Positions 8,093 through 17,270 of a stretch of 64,000 nucleotides of DNA are shown here, piece after piece; positions within the stretch are counted from its first letter, which is position 1; the number at the start of each line of letters is the position of its first letter. The position numbers were made by a program, and so were the translations under genes. The notes beneath the pieces were generated by a model that saw nothing but the letters and a program-made list of their open reading frames with translations, was not told where the DNA came from and made no database searches. The DNA is from an uncultured Dysgonomonas sp. GTDB lineage: Bacteria > Bacteroidota > Bacteroidia > Bacteroidales > Dysgonomonadaceae. The DNA is taken from the NCBI RefSeq assembly GCF_900079725.1, contig NZ_LT599032.1, positions 5,018,054 to 5,082,053 of the forward strand. The letters run 5' to 3'.

Positions 8093-8263
8093 ATGAACCG
8101 CCACGAAGAACTGATTAATGAAATCCATATGGCAAGAAAGCGATTTGAAGATTCGTACCGAAATATATCCCGTGAAGATATGGATATATTGCTGGAAGAA
8201 CTGGAGATAATGTCCAGTGAGTTGCAGGCATTGCACAGAGAGCACAGAAACCTTACAGCTTGA
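8093..8263 (+). CDS. Small helical protein, function unknown
   Basis: A 56-residue, highly charged, alpha-helical protein. I chose the ATG at 8093 over the in-frame ATG at 8042 because the conserved-looking helical sequence begins there and the upstream codons fall in the likely leader. Heptad-like spacing (MDILLEELEIMSSELQAL) suggests a coiled coil. It has its own promoter and a strong terminator, so it is a monocistronic unit. No family is recognised. Confidence 0.55.
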   Translation: MNRHEELINEIHMARKRFEDSYRNISREDMDILLEELEIMSSELQALHREHRNLTA

Positions 8264-8280
8264 TTATATATAAGTATAAA

Positions 8281-8312
8281 AAGCCTGGCTAAGTATTTTA
8301 GCCAGGCTTTTT
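8281..8312. terminator. Bidirectional intrinsic terminator
   Basis: AAGCCTGGCT (8281-8290) and AGCCAGGCTT (8300-8309) form a perfect 10-bp stem with a nine-base loop, with A residues before and T residues after. It sits between two convergent small genes and can serve both. Confidence 0.85.
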
Positions 8313-8329
8313 CATTACTTTTTCTCTGC

Positions 8330-8632
8330 TTAATGTCCGAAACCAAAACCACCGTGCATCCCGTGCATCCGGCTTTCGAAAGCTTTTTTCTTTTCGTCGA
8401 CAAATGCCTGCTTTTCTTCGGTCGACATGCCCATCCATTTTTCGCAGCGGGCATCTATTGCCTCCACCGAAAAGTGGTCTTCATGCCTGTCGAGGCACTC
8501 CATACGCTTGTTCATAAACTCTAGTTTTTCACTATCGGTCATTTTAGACCATTCTTCTTTGAATTTTTTTCGTGCTTCGTTGTCGAAAGGGTTTCTTCCG
8601 AAGAATCCCATTCCAAAACCTCTTGTCATCAT
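8330..8632 (-). CDS. Small Met/His/Gly-rich protein, possible metal or stress protein
   Basis: A 100-residue protein with Met-, Gly- and His-rich ends (GFGMGFFGRNPF at the start, HGMHGGFGFGH at the end) and a charged helical centre containing two similar helices (TDSEKLEFMNKRME and STEEKQAFVDEKKKAF). No signal peptide is seen. The helical repeats recall Spy/CpxP-like proteins and the terminal residues could bind metal, but both are guesses. It converges on the small gene at 8093 across a shared terminator. Confidence 0.55.
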   Translation of the reverse strand: MMTRGFGMGFFGRNPFDNEARKKFKEEWSKMTDSEKLEFMNKRMECLDRHEDHFSVEAIDARCEKWMGMSTEEKQAFVDEKKKAFESRMHGMHGGFGFGH

Positions 8633-9668
<1,036 letters not shown>

Positions 9669-9749
9669 TTATAAAAAAGATGATACAATGACAAAATATA
9701 ACAGACAAAGACAAGTAATTTATTTTTTTGAACTAAATCGTAAAACTAC

Positions 9750-11696
9750 ATGATTCAAACAAACTTTAGACAAAAACATCGAAATGGAGCAACATTTAAA
9801 ATACTATTATTGCTGGTAGCAATATTTAGTATAAGTTTGGCTCTGCCTGCACAGGTAACTATAGGCGCAAATGAAGAGCCGCTCTCAGGAGCCTTATTGC
9901 AGCTAAAAGACAAGGACAATGTAACTGACAGTACCCTGAATGCCCGCAAAGGGCTGGCTCTGCCCCGTGTAACTCTTTCGGAGAAAAAGGAACTTTACCC
10001 GATGTTCCTCGCCAATCCTGACAACCCTGCCTCGGGTCCCAGTACCGACTATACAGCTAATAAGCAGACGATAGATAAGGCGCATACAGGGCTTATCGTG
10101 TACAACCTGGTAGAAGATGACGACAAGGAGCTATGCGTGGGGCTCAACCAATGGGACGGAGATCAGTGGAACTGCTTCCAGTCCAAGATGGGTAATGCTA
10201 TTGCAACTCTTGGCAATTGCGATTCACTGAAATTCCTGGGGATATATAAAAACGACGTATCCTTAAATGCAGGGAATTATATGACAATACCTCTGCATGT
10301 GACTAAGGCCGGTGCATATACTATAACGGCAATGCCCGATCCTGACAACGGTTATTACTTTACGGCATCGGGTGTTTTCTTAACTCCCGGTTATTACTTT
10401 CTGTCCATACCCGGCGCCGGGACACCGCTGAACTATACACCAACCGGAGGAAACGGTGATCAGATAAAAGTGACATTCAACAACAAGGCTATGGATGCCT
10501 GCGACCCGCTATACATAAAGGTGGAAGACTCTTCCGTAAAGCCTGTCTACTATATGTCTTGTAGCGCAACCAAAGTAAAGGGTGTGTACCAGTTAAATAA
10601 GGAGCTGGACCCGGATGCAAATTATATAGAAGTGACATTGAATGTAACAGCGCCATATGGGGCGACCTATGTAATAGAGACAAACACCGTGGACGGTATT
10701 TATTTCAAAGGGTCAGGAATGCTGAACACAGCCAGCCAGACTGTAAAACTGCAAGGCTACGGCACACCCACCAGCGTGGAGAATAAGGTGATGACGATCA
10801 CATCCAATAGTTCATCGGATGTTTCTACCTGTAAAGCTACTGTGGTAGTCAGCTACCCTACAAAATCGGTGTTTGCGTTCGGGTATTATGAAAATTCGGC
10901 GGGATATCTGGGACAGCCGGGATCGGGGCTGAGAAAGATGATGGACGCTTCTGTTAATTTTGGAAATACGGAAAGCAGTATTGTTAAAATAGTTCCTTAT
11001 TCATCGTCCCAGACATTCTATCCTTACAATATTATAAACGGGTCTGCCGCCTATAATACTGCTACAGTTAAGAGCTATCTGGATACTAAACCTGATATAG
11101 TCATTACAGGGTTTGACCTTGATGTTACAGATAAAGCCGGAATGGCAGCCAATCTGGTCGACTATCTGAAAAAAGGCGGGGTACTTATCTTTGTATGCGA
11201 GCGCCAACTAATGGTAAAAGCCTTCTTTGAAGCTCTGTATCCGGGATATACAATTACCGGAGACTGGACTACAACAGACCCGATGACCATAAACTATGTG
11301 AATGATGAAATAGTAAATGGTCCGTTTGGAGATATTCGCGGACTCTTGTGGGGAAATGATACACAAGGCGCATCCGGAGCGCAGGGTCTGCCAGATGATG
11401 ATGATATCGTTATTATTTCCAAAAATAATAATGGAACCCCAATGATTTTGAAACATAAAAGCTATAACCTTCTCTTCATCAGCGAAGGTGGTTTTAATGC
11501 CAATCTCAACGGAGCAACCGGTTCTAACGGTTCAAGTTCATCAATATATTATCCATTTGCTATCGACTCCAATTTTAAACCTATCACACGTACAGGATGG
11601 AGAGGAAGCTACACAGTAGAAAATTCCCGTCTTATGGCAAATGCGTTGGCATGGGCTATCAAACAGGCTCAATATAATGGCATAAATACACGTTAA
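9750..11696 (+). CDS. Secreted surface protein with QVTIG N-terminal module and amidotransferase-like C-terminus
   Basis: A 648-residue exported protein. The signal peptide ends near residue 34 (LALPAQ). Residues about 35-140 form a module shared with the protein at 36322: QVTIG, GxLLQLK, KGLxLPRV, LYPMF, DYT, GLxVYNL and a Trp-rich end. Strand-rich repeats with paired Cys follow. The last 220 residues have a Rossmann-like pattern (KPDIVITGFDLD, LVDYLKKGGVLIFVCE, LMANALAWAIK) resembling glutamine-amidotransferase-like or ThuA-like folds. It is probably a cell-surface protein of unknown ligand. It lies downstream of the GA tract. Confidence 0.65.
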   Translation: MIQTNFRQKHRNGATFKILLLLVAIFSISLALPAQVTIGANEEPLSGALLQLKDKDNVTDSTLNARKGLALPRVTLSEKKELYPMFLANPDNPASGPSTDYTANKQTIDKAHTGLIVYNLVEDDDKELCVGLNQWDGDQWNCFQSKMGNAIATLGNCDSLKFLGIYKNDVSLNAGNYMTIPLHVTKAGAYTITAMPDPDNGYYFTASGVFLTPGYYFLSIPGAGTPLNYTPTGGNGDQIKVTFNNKAMDACDPLYIKVEDSSVKPVYYMSCSATKVKGVYQLNKELDPDANYIEVTLNVTAPYGATYVIETNTVDGIYFKGSGMLNTASQTVKLQGYGTPTSVENKVMTITSNSSSDVSTCKATVVVSYPTKSVFAFGYYENSAGYLGQPGSGLRKMMDASVNFGNTESSIVKIVPYSSSQTFYPYNIINGSAAYNTATVKSYLDTKPDIVITGFDLDVTDKAGMAANLVDYLKKGGVLIFVCERQLMVKAFFEALYPGYTITGDWTTTDPMTINYVNDEIVNGPFGDIRGLLWGNDTQGASGAQGLPDDDDIVIISKNNNGTPMILKHKSYNLLFISEGGFNANLNGATGSNGSSSSIYYPFAIDSNFKPITRTGWRGSYTVENSRLMANALAWAIKQAQYNGINTR

Positions 11697-11942
11697 AATG
11701 ACATAGGCATATCCGGTTATATTATAAGTTATGCAGGGGCGAATGAGTGTGTTCGCCCCTGCTGTTTTATATATCATCCTTTTCATCATATACAAATTTC
11801 ACTTTGCTTTTATTCACTTTATAGGTACGGGCACATTCGTTGCGGACATTTTCGATATCGCCTGTTTTTATATTTACTTTCAGGCGGGTAATGCCTGTTA
11901 TTCTGATTTCACGGATTATAAACATAATATTTTAATTAGTAT

Positions 11943-12017
11943 ATTAGCAAATTCGCAGATTAGCAAATTACTGAATAGATATATTCATTTAATTTTCGAA
12001 TTTGCTAATCTGCTAAT
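11943..12017. repeat. Inverted repeat of TTAGCAAAT words
   Basis: GCAGATTAGCAAATT (11955-11969) and AATTTGCTAATCTGC (11999-12013) are perfect 15-base inverted copies around a 29-base loop. The left arm is preceded by another copy of the same word (ATTAGCAAATTC). It lies at the 3' end of the phage-like gene at 12028 and may act as its terminator. Confidence 0.85.
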
Positions 12018-12027
12018 TAAAAATGAA

Positions 12028-12639
12028 TCACCTTACCTCCCTGTACCTGCCCACCAATACTTTATTGCTGCGTATATCGGTCAGAATCCTGGATACGATG
12101 CGTTGTATCTTATGCGCCTGCACATGCGTGATAGTGGCCAGCGTATGGTAATTGATCGCCGGCTTGAGGGTGATATACATCTTGAAAAGCTCAAACTCCC
12201 GCAGGTCGTAGCGGCGAAAAACATAATCGAAAATATCGTCTTCCAGCTGCGTCTGCATACGCTCGTGCTCGTAAGGATTGGAGTGATGCGCTTCGAGACT
12301 ATGTTGGACAGGCATTGCCACATAGCGGCTTTCTTTTTCGCAGTCTTGTATATAGTTGGTAAAATAAGAGCGGTGGAAATACGCCTTATAGTCTTTTATA
12401 ACCATCCCCGAATAGAGAATCTTTTCGCTGATACGCATATAAGTGGTGTAAAATATATCTTCATGGTAAGCATATTTGCCTATCAGGAAGTTGGACAGGG
12501 ACTGATGATTGTCTGTGAACCATTTGTTAAACTCGTCGGCTTTCCTGCGATGTGCGGGCTGTGGCTCGTCCCGGTCGTCGCGTCCGCGGATAAAGTATTT
12601 CTTGCCTGTGTTGTTGCCGTTGCTGTTTCCTAGTTTCAT
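12028..12639 (-). CDS. Phage-associated sigma-70-like DNA-binding protein
   Basis: A 203-residue protein. The central part (FLIGKYAYHEDIFYTTYMRI, KDYKAYFHRSYFTN) resembles sigma-70 region 2, and the C-terminal part (FELFKMYITLKPAINYHTLA, then HKIQRIVSRILTDI) resembles region 4 with a helix-turn-helix. It could redirect host RNA polymerase to phage genes or be a more general regulator. It is the last gene of a leftward group with a DnaC-like loader and an initiator-like protein. A large frame on the opposite strand (11731-12633) is its shadow. Confidence 0.55.
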   Translation of the reverse strand: MKLGNSNGNNTGKKYFIRGRDDRDEPQPAHRRKADEFNKWFTDNHQSLSNFLIGKYAYHEDIFYTTYMRISEKILYSGMVIKDYKAYFHRSYFTNYIQDCEKESRYVAMPVQHSLEAHHSNPYEHERMQTQLEDDIFDYVFRRYDLREFELFKMYITLKPAINYHTLATITHVQAHKIQRIVSRILTDIRSNKVLVGRYREVR

Positions 12640-12663
12640 GTTTATATTAATTTTTTAATTTTA

Positions 12664-12742
12664 ATTAGCCAATTCGGATATTAGCAAATTAGCAAATGAC
12701 TAGTTGCTTGCGCCTTATTTGCTAATATCCGAATTAACTAAT
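12664..12742. repeat. Large inverted repeat between phage replication genes
   Basis: A perfect 19-base pair of arms (12671-12689 and 12717-12735) extends to 26 bases with two mismatches (12664-12689 and 12717-12742). The arms consist of the words AATTCGGATA and TTAGCAAAT. It fills most of the spacer between the DnaC-like and sigma-like genes and would form a long hairpin in RNA. Confidence 0.9.
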
Positions 12743-12749
12743 TGATCCA

Positions 12750-13367
12750 TTATTTTCTCAGGCTTTCCCCTTCAAACAATACCCGCGTGGTGGTCGATTT
12801 TATTCTGTCCAGCACACGGTCGCCGTATCGTTTGCGGATGTCGTCTACCGGGAGATTGGTGGATATGATGAGTAGTTTGCCGTGCTTCTCGGCTGCATCC
12901 ATCACTTCGGCAAAAGCCATCCGCCTGTTGCCGAATACATTGCTCACTTCTTCGGTGCCCACATCGTCGAGGCTGATGATATGCTTCGACAATACGAGGT
13001 CGATATTGCTATTCATCTGCTGTGTATCGAATACCGATACCACCCGCCGGCAGTATCCGAGCAGGATGGCGGGCAGCACATAACGGCACAGCAGGCTTTT
13101 GCCGCGTCCGCAGTTGCCATACAGGAACAAGCCTTTCCCTTGGTTTGCGGCGAGCCATGCGGCTACTTTGGCGTATTCGGGCAGCCACTGCATCCGGCGT
13201 CCTTCAGCCATAAGGAAATGCAATAGCGCTTCCTGCAAAACCTTTTCGGCATCGGGTACCTGTATCTGTACCTTCTGGCTGGGCAGTGGCATTTGCTGGC
13301 GTTTCATCAGGTCGGTTATGTCTCTAAAATTCTTCATATCGTCTGGTATTGTCGTGCGATGCCGCAT
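12750..13367 (-). CDS. DnaC-like replicative helicase loader ATPase
   Basis: An AAA+ ATPase of the DnaC/IstB type. Walker A is GNCGRGKS and Walker B is IISLDDVG, with a sensor-1-like IISTNLP and an arginine near RYGDRVLDRIKS. Such proteins load the replicative helicase at a phage or host origin. The 205-residue frame starts at 13367, but the internal ATG at 13337 (MKNFRDI) gives a shorter overlap with the upstream gene and may be the true start. No IS transposase adjoins, which favours a phage loader over IstB. Confidence 0.8.
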   Translation of the reverse strand: MRHRTTIPDDMKNFRDITDLMKRQQMPLPSQKVQIQVPDAEKVLQEALLHFLMAEGRRMQWLPEYAKVAAWLAANQGKGLFLYGNCGRGKSLLCRYVLPAILLGYCRRVVSVFDTQQMNSNIDLVLSKHIISLDDVGTEEVSNVFGNRRMAFAEVMDAAEKHGKLLIISTNLPVDDIRKRYGDRVLDRIKSTTTRVLFEGESLRK

Positions 13368-13977
13368 TGTGTTTATTTTCAGAGGATTTCTTCTCCCAAT
13401 TTCTGACGGCTGCCTGCCAGTCTTTCATTTTGTTGCGTCCTATCATCCATCCTTTCGATTCGTAGAAGTCGAAAAATTCCTGTGCGTCTACCGTGTTCTC
13501 CCGCTTGCGGCAATAGCCAACGATTTCCTCCGGTGATGGTTTTCGGAACACAACAGGCTTCGCCGTCTCTATTTCTTTTGTCTTGTCTTGTATAGTCTTG
13601 TCTTTAGTATAGGTATAGGGAAGCGTATGGTCGAGCGTATAGGATAGTGTATCGGTAAGTGTAATACTATGTGTATCACACAGCGTATCTTTTGCGATAC
13701 AGGTGATGGTGTATTCGGCGGGTTTCATTTTAGCAGTGCCGTCCTTGAACATGATCAGTCCCACCTGCTTTAGCCTGTTTCTGCGATTGGTCAGCGCATT
13801 CCGGTTGATACCCAGAACTGCACATATAATCTCCGTGGATTGATTAAAAGGATTCTTCCAGTTGAGCCTGTTGCATCTATGCAGCAGATAGTTGTACAAA
13901 TCGTGCTCGTGTACTGAAATAATACCCTGTTCTCTCAATTCCCAGGCATTGTTTATAAGTTCGATATAAGATGTCAT
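13324..13977 (-). CDS. Phage replication initiator-like protein (DnaD/winged-helix type)
   Basis: A 217-residue protein. The N-terminal 80 residues (ending in NRRNRLKQVGLIMF) form a winged helix like that of primosomal DnaD/RepA-type proteins in Bacteroidetes prophages. A low-complexity Thr/Tyr linker with repeated TLSYTL/TLPYTY words follows, then a C-terminal domain with FFDFYESKGWMIGRNKMKDWQAAVRNW, the usual end of such initiators. It overlaps the DnaC-like gene downstream, and initiator plus loader is the classic pairing. Confidence 0.7.
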   Translation of the reverse strand: MTSYIELINNAWELREQGIISVHEHDLYNYLLHRCNRLNWKNPFNQSTEIICAVLGINRNALTNRRNRLKQVGLIMFKDGTAKMKPAEYTITCIAKDTLCDTHSITLTDTLSYTLDHTLPYTYTKDKTIQDKTKEIETAKPVVFRKPSPEEIVGYCRKRENTVDAQEFFDFYESKGWMIGRNKMKDWQAAVRNWEKKSSENKHNAASHDNTRRYEEF

Positions 13978-14112
13978 CTATACTAATTAAAAATTAATAG
14001 TTAATAATTGATTGATAACAAATAGATTATAATGAAGCGAGATTATTAATCTCTTATTTTCAGGATTAAAAAGGATCGACTTCATTGTTCATTATTAATT
14101 ATTCATTATTCA

Positions 14113-14445
14113 TTAAAATATCCTGTCATTGATTACATGATGCGCCTGTGCAAAGGCTTCGCGATGGTTCCGGTTATATTCTTCCAGCACAGGCCGCAGG
14201 CGTGAGGTAAGTACGGCCGAATCTTCGTCGAGCAGATCCCAGTCGCGGTCGAGTACTTCCGATGTTTTGAGCTGAACGGTATCCATATAGGTTTCGAACT
14301 CCACACATATACGCACATCGCCTATCAGTGTATCGAAGTCGGCTATATCCGTCCTGTCCGAGTCGTTCAGATGACGGGTAACGAGTCTTACGATTTTTTC
14401 CATTTGTTGTTCGTTGCAGTAGCAGTTGATTTTTAATGCGCCCAT
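14113..14445 (-). CDS. Small phage-associated protein
   Basis: A 110-residue soluble acidic protein, first gene of the leftward phage-like group. It contains one Cys pair (CYC) near the start and no recognised domain. The 135-base spacer to the next gene is filled with TTAATTATTCATT-type words. Function is unknown; position ahead of the replication initiator suggests an early gene. Confidence 0.55.
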   Translation of the reverse strand: MGALKINCYCNEQQMEKIVRLVTRHLNDSDRTDIADFDTLIGDVRICVEFETYMDTVQLKTSEVLDRDWDLLDEDSAVLTSRLRPVLEEYNRNHREAFAQAHHVINDRIF

Positions 14446-14802
14446 GTCAATTGGTTATAGGTTATGAATTATAAGTTATGAGTTATTAATCGCTTACGCG
14501 TTTTTATTCTTCATTCTTAATTGTTTCTCATTATATAGATAATTGAATTCTATTTTTATTTAAACTTTATATTTAATATGTAGTTCAATTATTAATCGAT
14601 GGTTCAAATTTAATCTATTTTCGGTTAATGTCAAAATATTAAACCAATATAATTCATTTTTGAACTATATTTAGAATGGGTATAAATAAATAATTTATGG
14701 ATATGAATATGGGTGGGGTATGTGGAAGATAAGAGGTTTATATATGTTTTAATTTATTAGCGAGAAAGAGGAGATATTATTCATAGAATACTGTATATAA
14801 TG
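14446..14802. other. AT-rich spacer, no gene seen
   Basis: A very AT-rich region upstream of the leftward phage-like genes, with scattered direct words (GTTATAGGTTATGAATTATAAGTTATGAGTTATTAA near its start). It is the likely site of the promoter for those genes, but no box could be fixed. Confidence 0.45.
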
Positions 14803-15260
14803 CGGATCAGTGGTTGAAGTGATTATTGTAGTATGGAAATGTTCTATTATTTCTAACGCGCTTGCCGTCTTGTATTTGGCTAACGCCGATTTGGCTCCGC
14901 CGATTTTCAATTCCACTTCGCTCCAATTCATTTTGCCTTGATGCAAAACGAACCAAAAAATCAAGGCTGCATCCCCCGGCGAGCCAAAGCCGCAGCTTCG
15001 GTGGGGCAAAATAATACGGAGTCATCTTTAGCCGGATTATCAGCCTGTATAACAACTGCCCTATTTTGCCCTACACCTCCGCTTTACGGATTGGGTACCC
15101 CGCCTGCGGGACGAGGCCGGAATCGCGATGCGACGACAAGACAGTGTATCTGATTCAGACGGCAAAACGGTTTTGGGTCGCCGAGGAATGGAGCGCCAGC
15201 CTTTTGGTTCGTTTTGGGCAATGCCAAAATGAACACTAAGAGAAAATAATAGAACTTTTC
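14803..15260 (+). mobile_element. MITE-like repeat element, copy A
   Basis: The outer boundary motif (14803-14834) is shared with 5441 and, inverted, with 17188-17218. The core 14929-15231 begins with CATTTTGCC...CAAAACGAACCAAAA and ends with an imperfect inverted copy of the same. Sub-terminal GTTCTATTATTT (14841-14852) pairs with AAATAATAGAAC (15244-15255). The interior is markedly richer in GC than its surroundings and has no credible coding frame. Its close relative lies at 16685-17218. Confidence 0.8.
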
Positions 15261-15294
15261 AATTAAATTATATGCTGCACCCTTGCGTAACAAT

Positions 15295-15723
15295 TTATTT
15301 CTCGTTCAATTCCACATAATATTTAAACCTGTCGAGGATGGCCTGCCATCCGGCACGTTGCATATCTGCCGGATTCAGGGTTTCGGTATCGAATGTCTCT
15401 GTGATCAGGGTATTATTATCCACATTGGTGAATAATATCTTTACCCTGCGTCCGTCGGCCATTGTATATATTATCTTTTCGTTTGGCACAATCTCATCGT
15501 ACCGTCCTTCAAAGTCGAAACCTGCGCTGCGGTCTTTGGCTTCCATACGCCACCTGAACCACCCGCCCTGCTGAAGATCGTTGACGGCGGTAGGTGTATG
15601 CCAGTCGTCAGACGCACAGTTCCAGTTGACTATGTGTTCGGGGGCTGTCCAGTATTCCCACACGATATGGGGCGACAGGTTGACCTGAACTTTTACGGTG
15701 ATTTCTTTCTTTTCGTGTTCCAT
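15295..15723 (-). CDS. SRPBCC (AHSA1/START-like) family protein
   Basis: A 142-residue protein of the AHSA1-like SRPBCC fold: the opening VWEYWTAPEHIVNWN, the middle GGWFRWRMEA and FEGRYDEIVPNEKI, and the C-terminal GWQAILDRFKYYVE are characteristic. These proteins bind hydrophobic ligands in a deep cavity; ligands are usually unknown. It forms a leftward cassette with a VOC protein and a second SRPBCC protein (about 20-30 base gaps), bracketed by two repeat elements. Confidence 0.85.
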   Translation of the reverse strand: MEHEKKEITVKVQVNLSPHIVWEYWTAPEHIVNWNCASDDWHTPTAVNDLQQGGWFRWRMEAKDRSAGFDFEGRYDEIVPNEKIIYTMADGRRVKILFTNVDNNTLITETFDTETLNPADMQRAGWQAILDRFKYYVELNEK

Positions 15724-15742
15724 CCTATCGTTTTTTTTTTGT

Positions 15743-16135
15743 TTACTTCTCAGAGTGCAGCCCGAAGATATTCCCTTCGGTATCTACAGCAAGCGTAATA
15801 AAGCCATATTCCCCTATCGAAAATTTTGGTTGGTGTATCTGTCCTCCTGCAGCTACTACCCGGCTCTCTTCCACAGAGCAGTCATCGCACCCAAAATACA
15901 CTACCGTGCTGTTGCCTCCGGCTTTCACGTTCTTCATCCACACCAGCGCTCCGGAAGCATTGGGGGCATCCATATCGTCTGCCATGGGAAACATTGCCAT
16001 GTTGTAGTCCGTCTCGCCTTCCATCGGCATATCGCTCAGTTCCTTGGCCAGTACTGTTTCATAAAATTTGCGGGCACGGGCCATATCGTTTACATAAATT
16101 TCAAACCATACTACGGGATTTGTCTTTGTTGCCAT
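15743..16135 (-). CDS. VOC family (glyoxalase-like) protein
   Basis: A 130-residue single VOC-type protein with two beta-alpha-beta-beta-beta modules. The first includes VWFEIYVNDMARARKFYETVL and the second YFGCDDCSVEESRVVAAGGQI. Families with this opening are commonly labelled glyoxalase/bleomycin-resistance-like, but substrates vary. It lies in the middle of the SRPBCC-VOC-SRPBCC cassette. A fragment of a different VOC gene lies at 5565 beside a related repeat remnant. Confidence 0.85.
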   Translation of the reverse strand: MATKTNPVVWFEIYVNDMARARKFYETVLAKELSDMPMEGETDYNMAMFPMADDMDAPNASGALVWMKNVKAGGNSTVVYFGCDDCSVEESRVVAAGGQIHQPKFSIGEYGFITLAVDTEGNIFGLHSEK

Positions 16136-16164
16136 ACTGATTTTGTTTTTTATTGGTAATTAAA

Positions 16165-16593
16165 TTATTTTGATAGAAAATTCCTAAGGGATGTTCCTAA
16201 TATTTCCTCCCAGCCAGCCACATAGTTTTCGCGGGAGAAGTCAGCTCCGGCATCGGCAAAGTTTTCCACACCTGTGTGCGTGAGGGTGACTTTAGTGCCA
16301 TTGTCCACAGCCTGTAAATCCCATGTGACTACCGATTCGCCATTGCTCTGTGAGGGATGCGTCCATGTGTGGCTGAATCTTTTTTGCGGAACAATTTCTT
16401 TTATCACGCAACGGTGGTGATAGATAGCATCTTCGAAGGATACAGTAAAATTAAACTCGGCACCTTCTCTGAGATCAAAGTCTTCGATGGTGAAATACCA
16501 TTCTTTCATCTGGTTTTTATCGGTGATCGCCTTCCATACATTAGGTAAAGGCATCGGATAAATCTCTTCTATAATAATGGGGATATTATGCAT
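16165..16593 (-). CDS. SRPBCC (AHSA1-like) family protein
   Basis: A 142-residue SRPBCC protein: VWKAITDKNQMKEWYF near the start, VIKEIVPQKRFSHTWTHP in the middle and a C-terminal GWEEILGTSLRNFL. It is only distantly similar to the SRPBCC protein at 15295, so the pair is not a recent duplication. It is the first gene of the leftward three-gene cassette and lies just inside repeat copy B. Confidence 0.85.
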   Translation of the reverse strand: MHNIPIIIEEIYPMPLPNVWKAITDKNQMKEWYFTIEDFDLREGAEFNFTVSFEDAIYHHRCVIKEIVPQKRFSHTWTHPSQSNGESVVTWDLQAVDNGTKVTLTHTGVENFADAGADFSRENYVAGWEEILGTSLRNFLSK

Positions 16594-16684
16594 GAAACGG
16601 TGTTTTAAATTGATATTGATATATTTATTTAAACAGAAAAGGGAATATCCGTGTTCATTCGAAAGAGTTAATATGTAGTTAGTT

Positions 16685-17218
16685 ATTGTTGGTAAAATAT
16701 AAAAACACGGCTGGGAGCTTGTTTTTCATTTTGCTTTGATGTAAAACGAAACAAAAAATCAAGGCTGCATCCCTTCGGCGACCCAAAGCCGCAGCTTCGG
16801 TGGAGCAAAATAATACGGAATCCTCTATAGCCGGATTATCAGCCGTGTATAGCAGCTATCCTATTTTGCCCTACACCTCCGCTTTACGGATTGGGTACCC
16901 CGCCTGCGGAATGAGGCCGTTACCGCGATGTGGCGACAAGACAGTGTATTTTTATGCTTTAGCCCCACGTGCGTCAGCCCTTGCGCATTAGTGACGCAGG
17001 CGGGGTACCCAATCCGTTGCAGGCGGCGTAGAATCAAACGGGGCGATAGCCCGTTTGTTTGATTCAGCCGTCAAGACGGTTTTGGGTCGCCGAGGAGCGA
17101 AGCGCTAGCCTTTTGGTTCGTTTTGGGCAATGCCAAAATGAACGTTTAAGCGGAACGAAGTGTAGCATAAAAAATCCAACAATTTTATACTACAATAATT
17201 ATTTTAACTACTGATTGG
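16685..17218 (-). mobile_element. MITE-like repeat element, copy B, with internal hairpin
   Basis: The core 16727-17141 matches copy A over most of its length but carries an extra piece in which CGCAGGCGGGGTACCCAATC is an inverted copy of GATTGGGTACCCCGCCTGCG from earlier in the element. ATTGTTGG (16685-16692) pairs with CCAACAAT (17176-17183). The boundary motif (17161-17218) is inverted relative to that of copy A, so the two outer ends form inverted termini around the three-gene cassette. No recombinase frame is present. Confidence 0.8.
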
Positions 17219-17270
17219 TATTCTTACTTAATTGTTACAGGCTATCTGACTGATTATTTAGTATTTAACT

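Noticed and set aside
11731-12633. 300-codon open frame on the + strand
   Set aside because: It is antisense to the sigma-like gene at 12028 (- strand), whose protein has recognisable sigma region 2 and 4 patterns; the + frame has none and starts in spacer sequence.
12750-13367. IstB (IS21 transposition helper) instead of a DnaC-like loader
   Set aside because: No IstA transposase or IS ends are present, and an initiator-like gene overlaps it, which fits a phage replication pair.
14938-15153. Short open frames inside repeat copies A and B
   Set aside because: The frames are not conserved between the two copies and lie in self-complementary repeat sequence.
15698-16159. 153-codon open frame on the + strand
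   Set aside because: Lies opposite the VOC gene at 15743-16135, which matches its family over full length.
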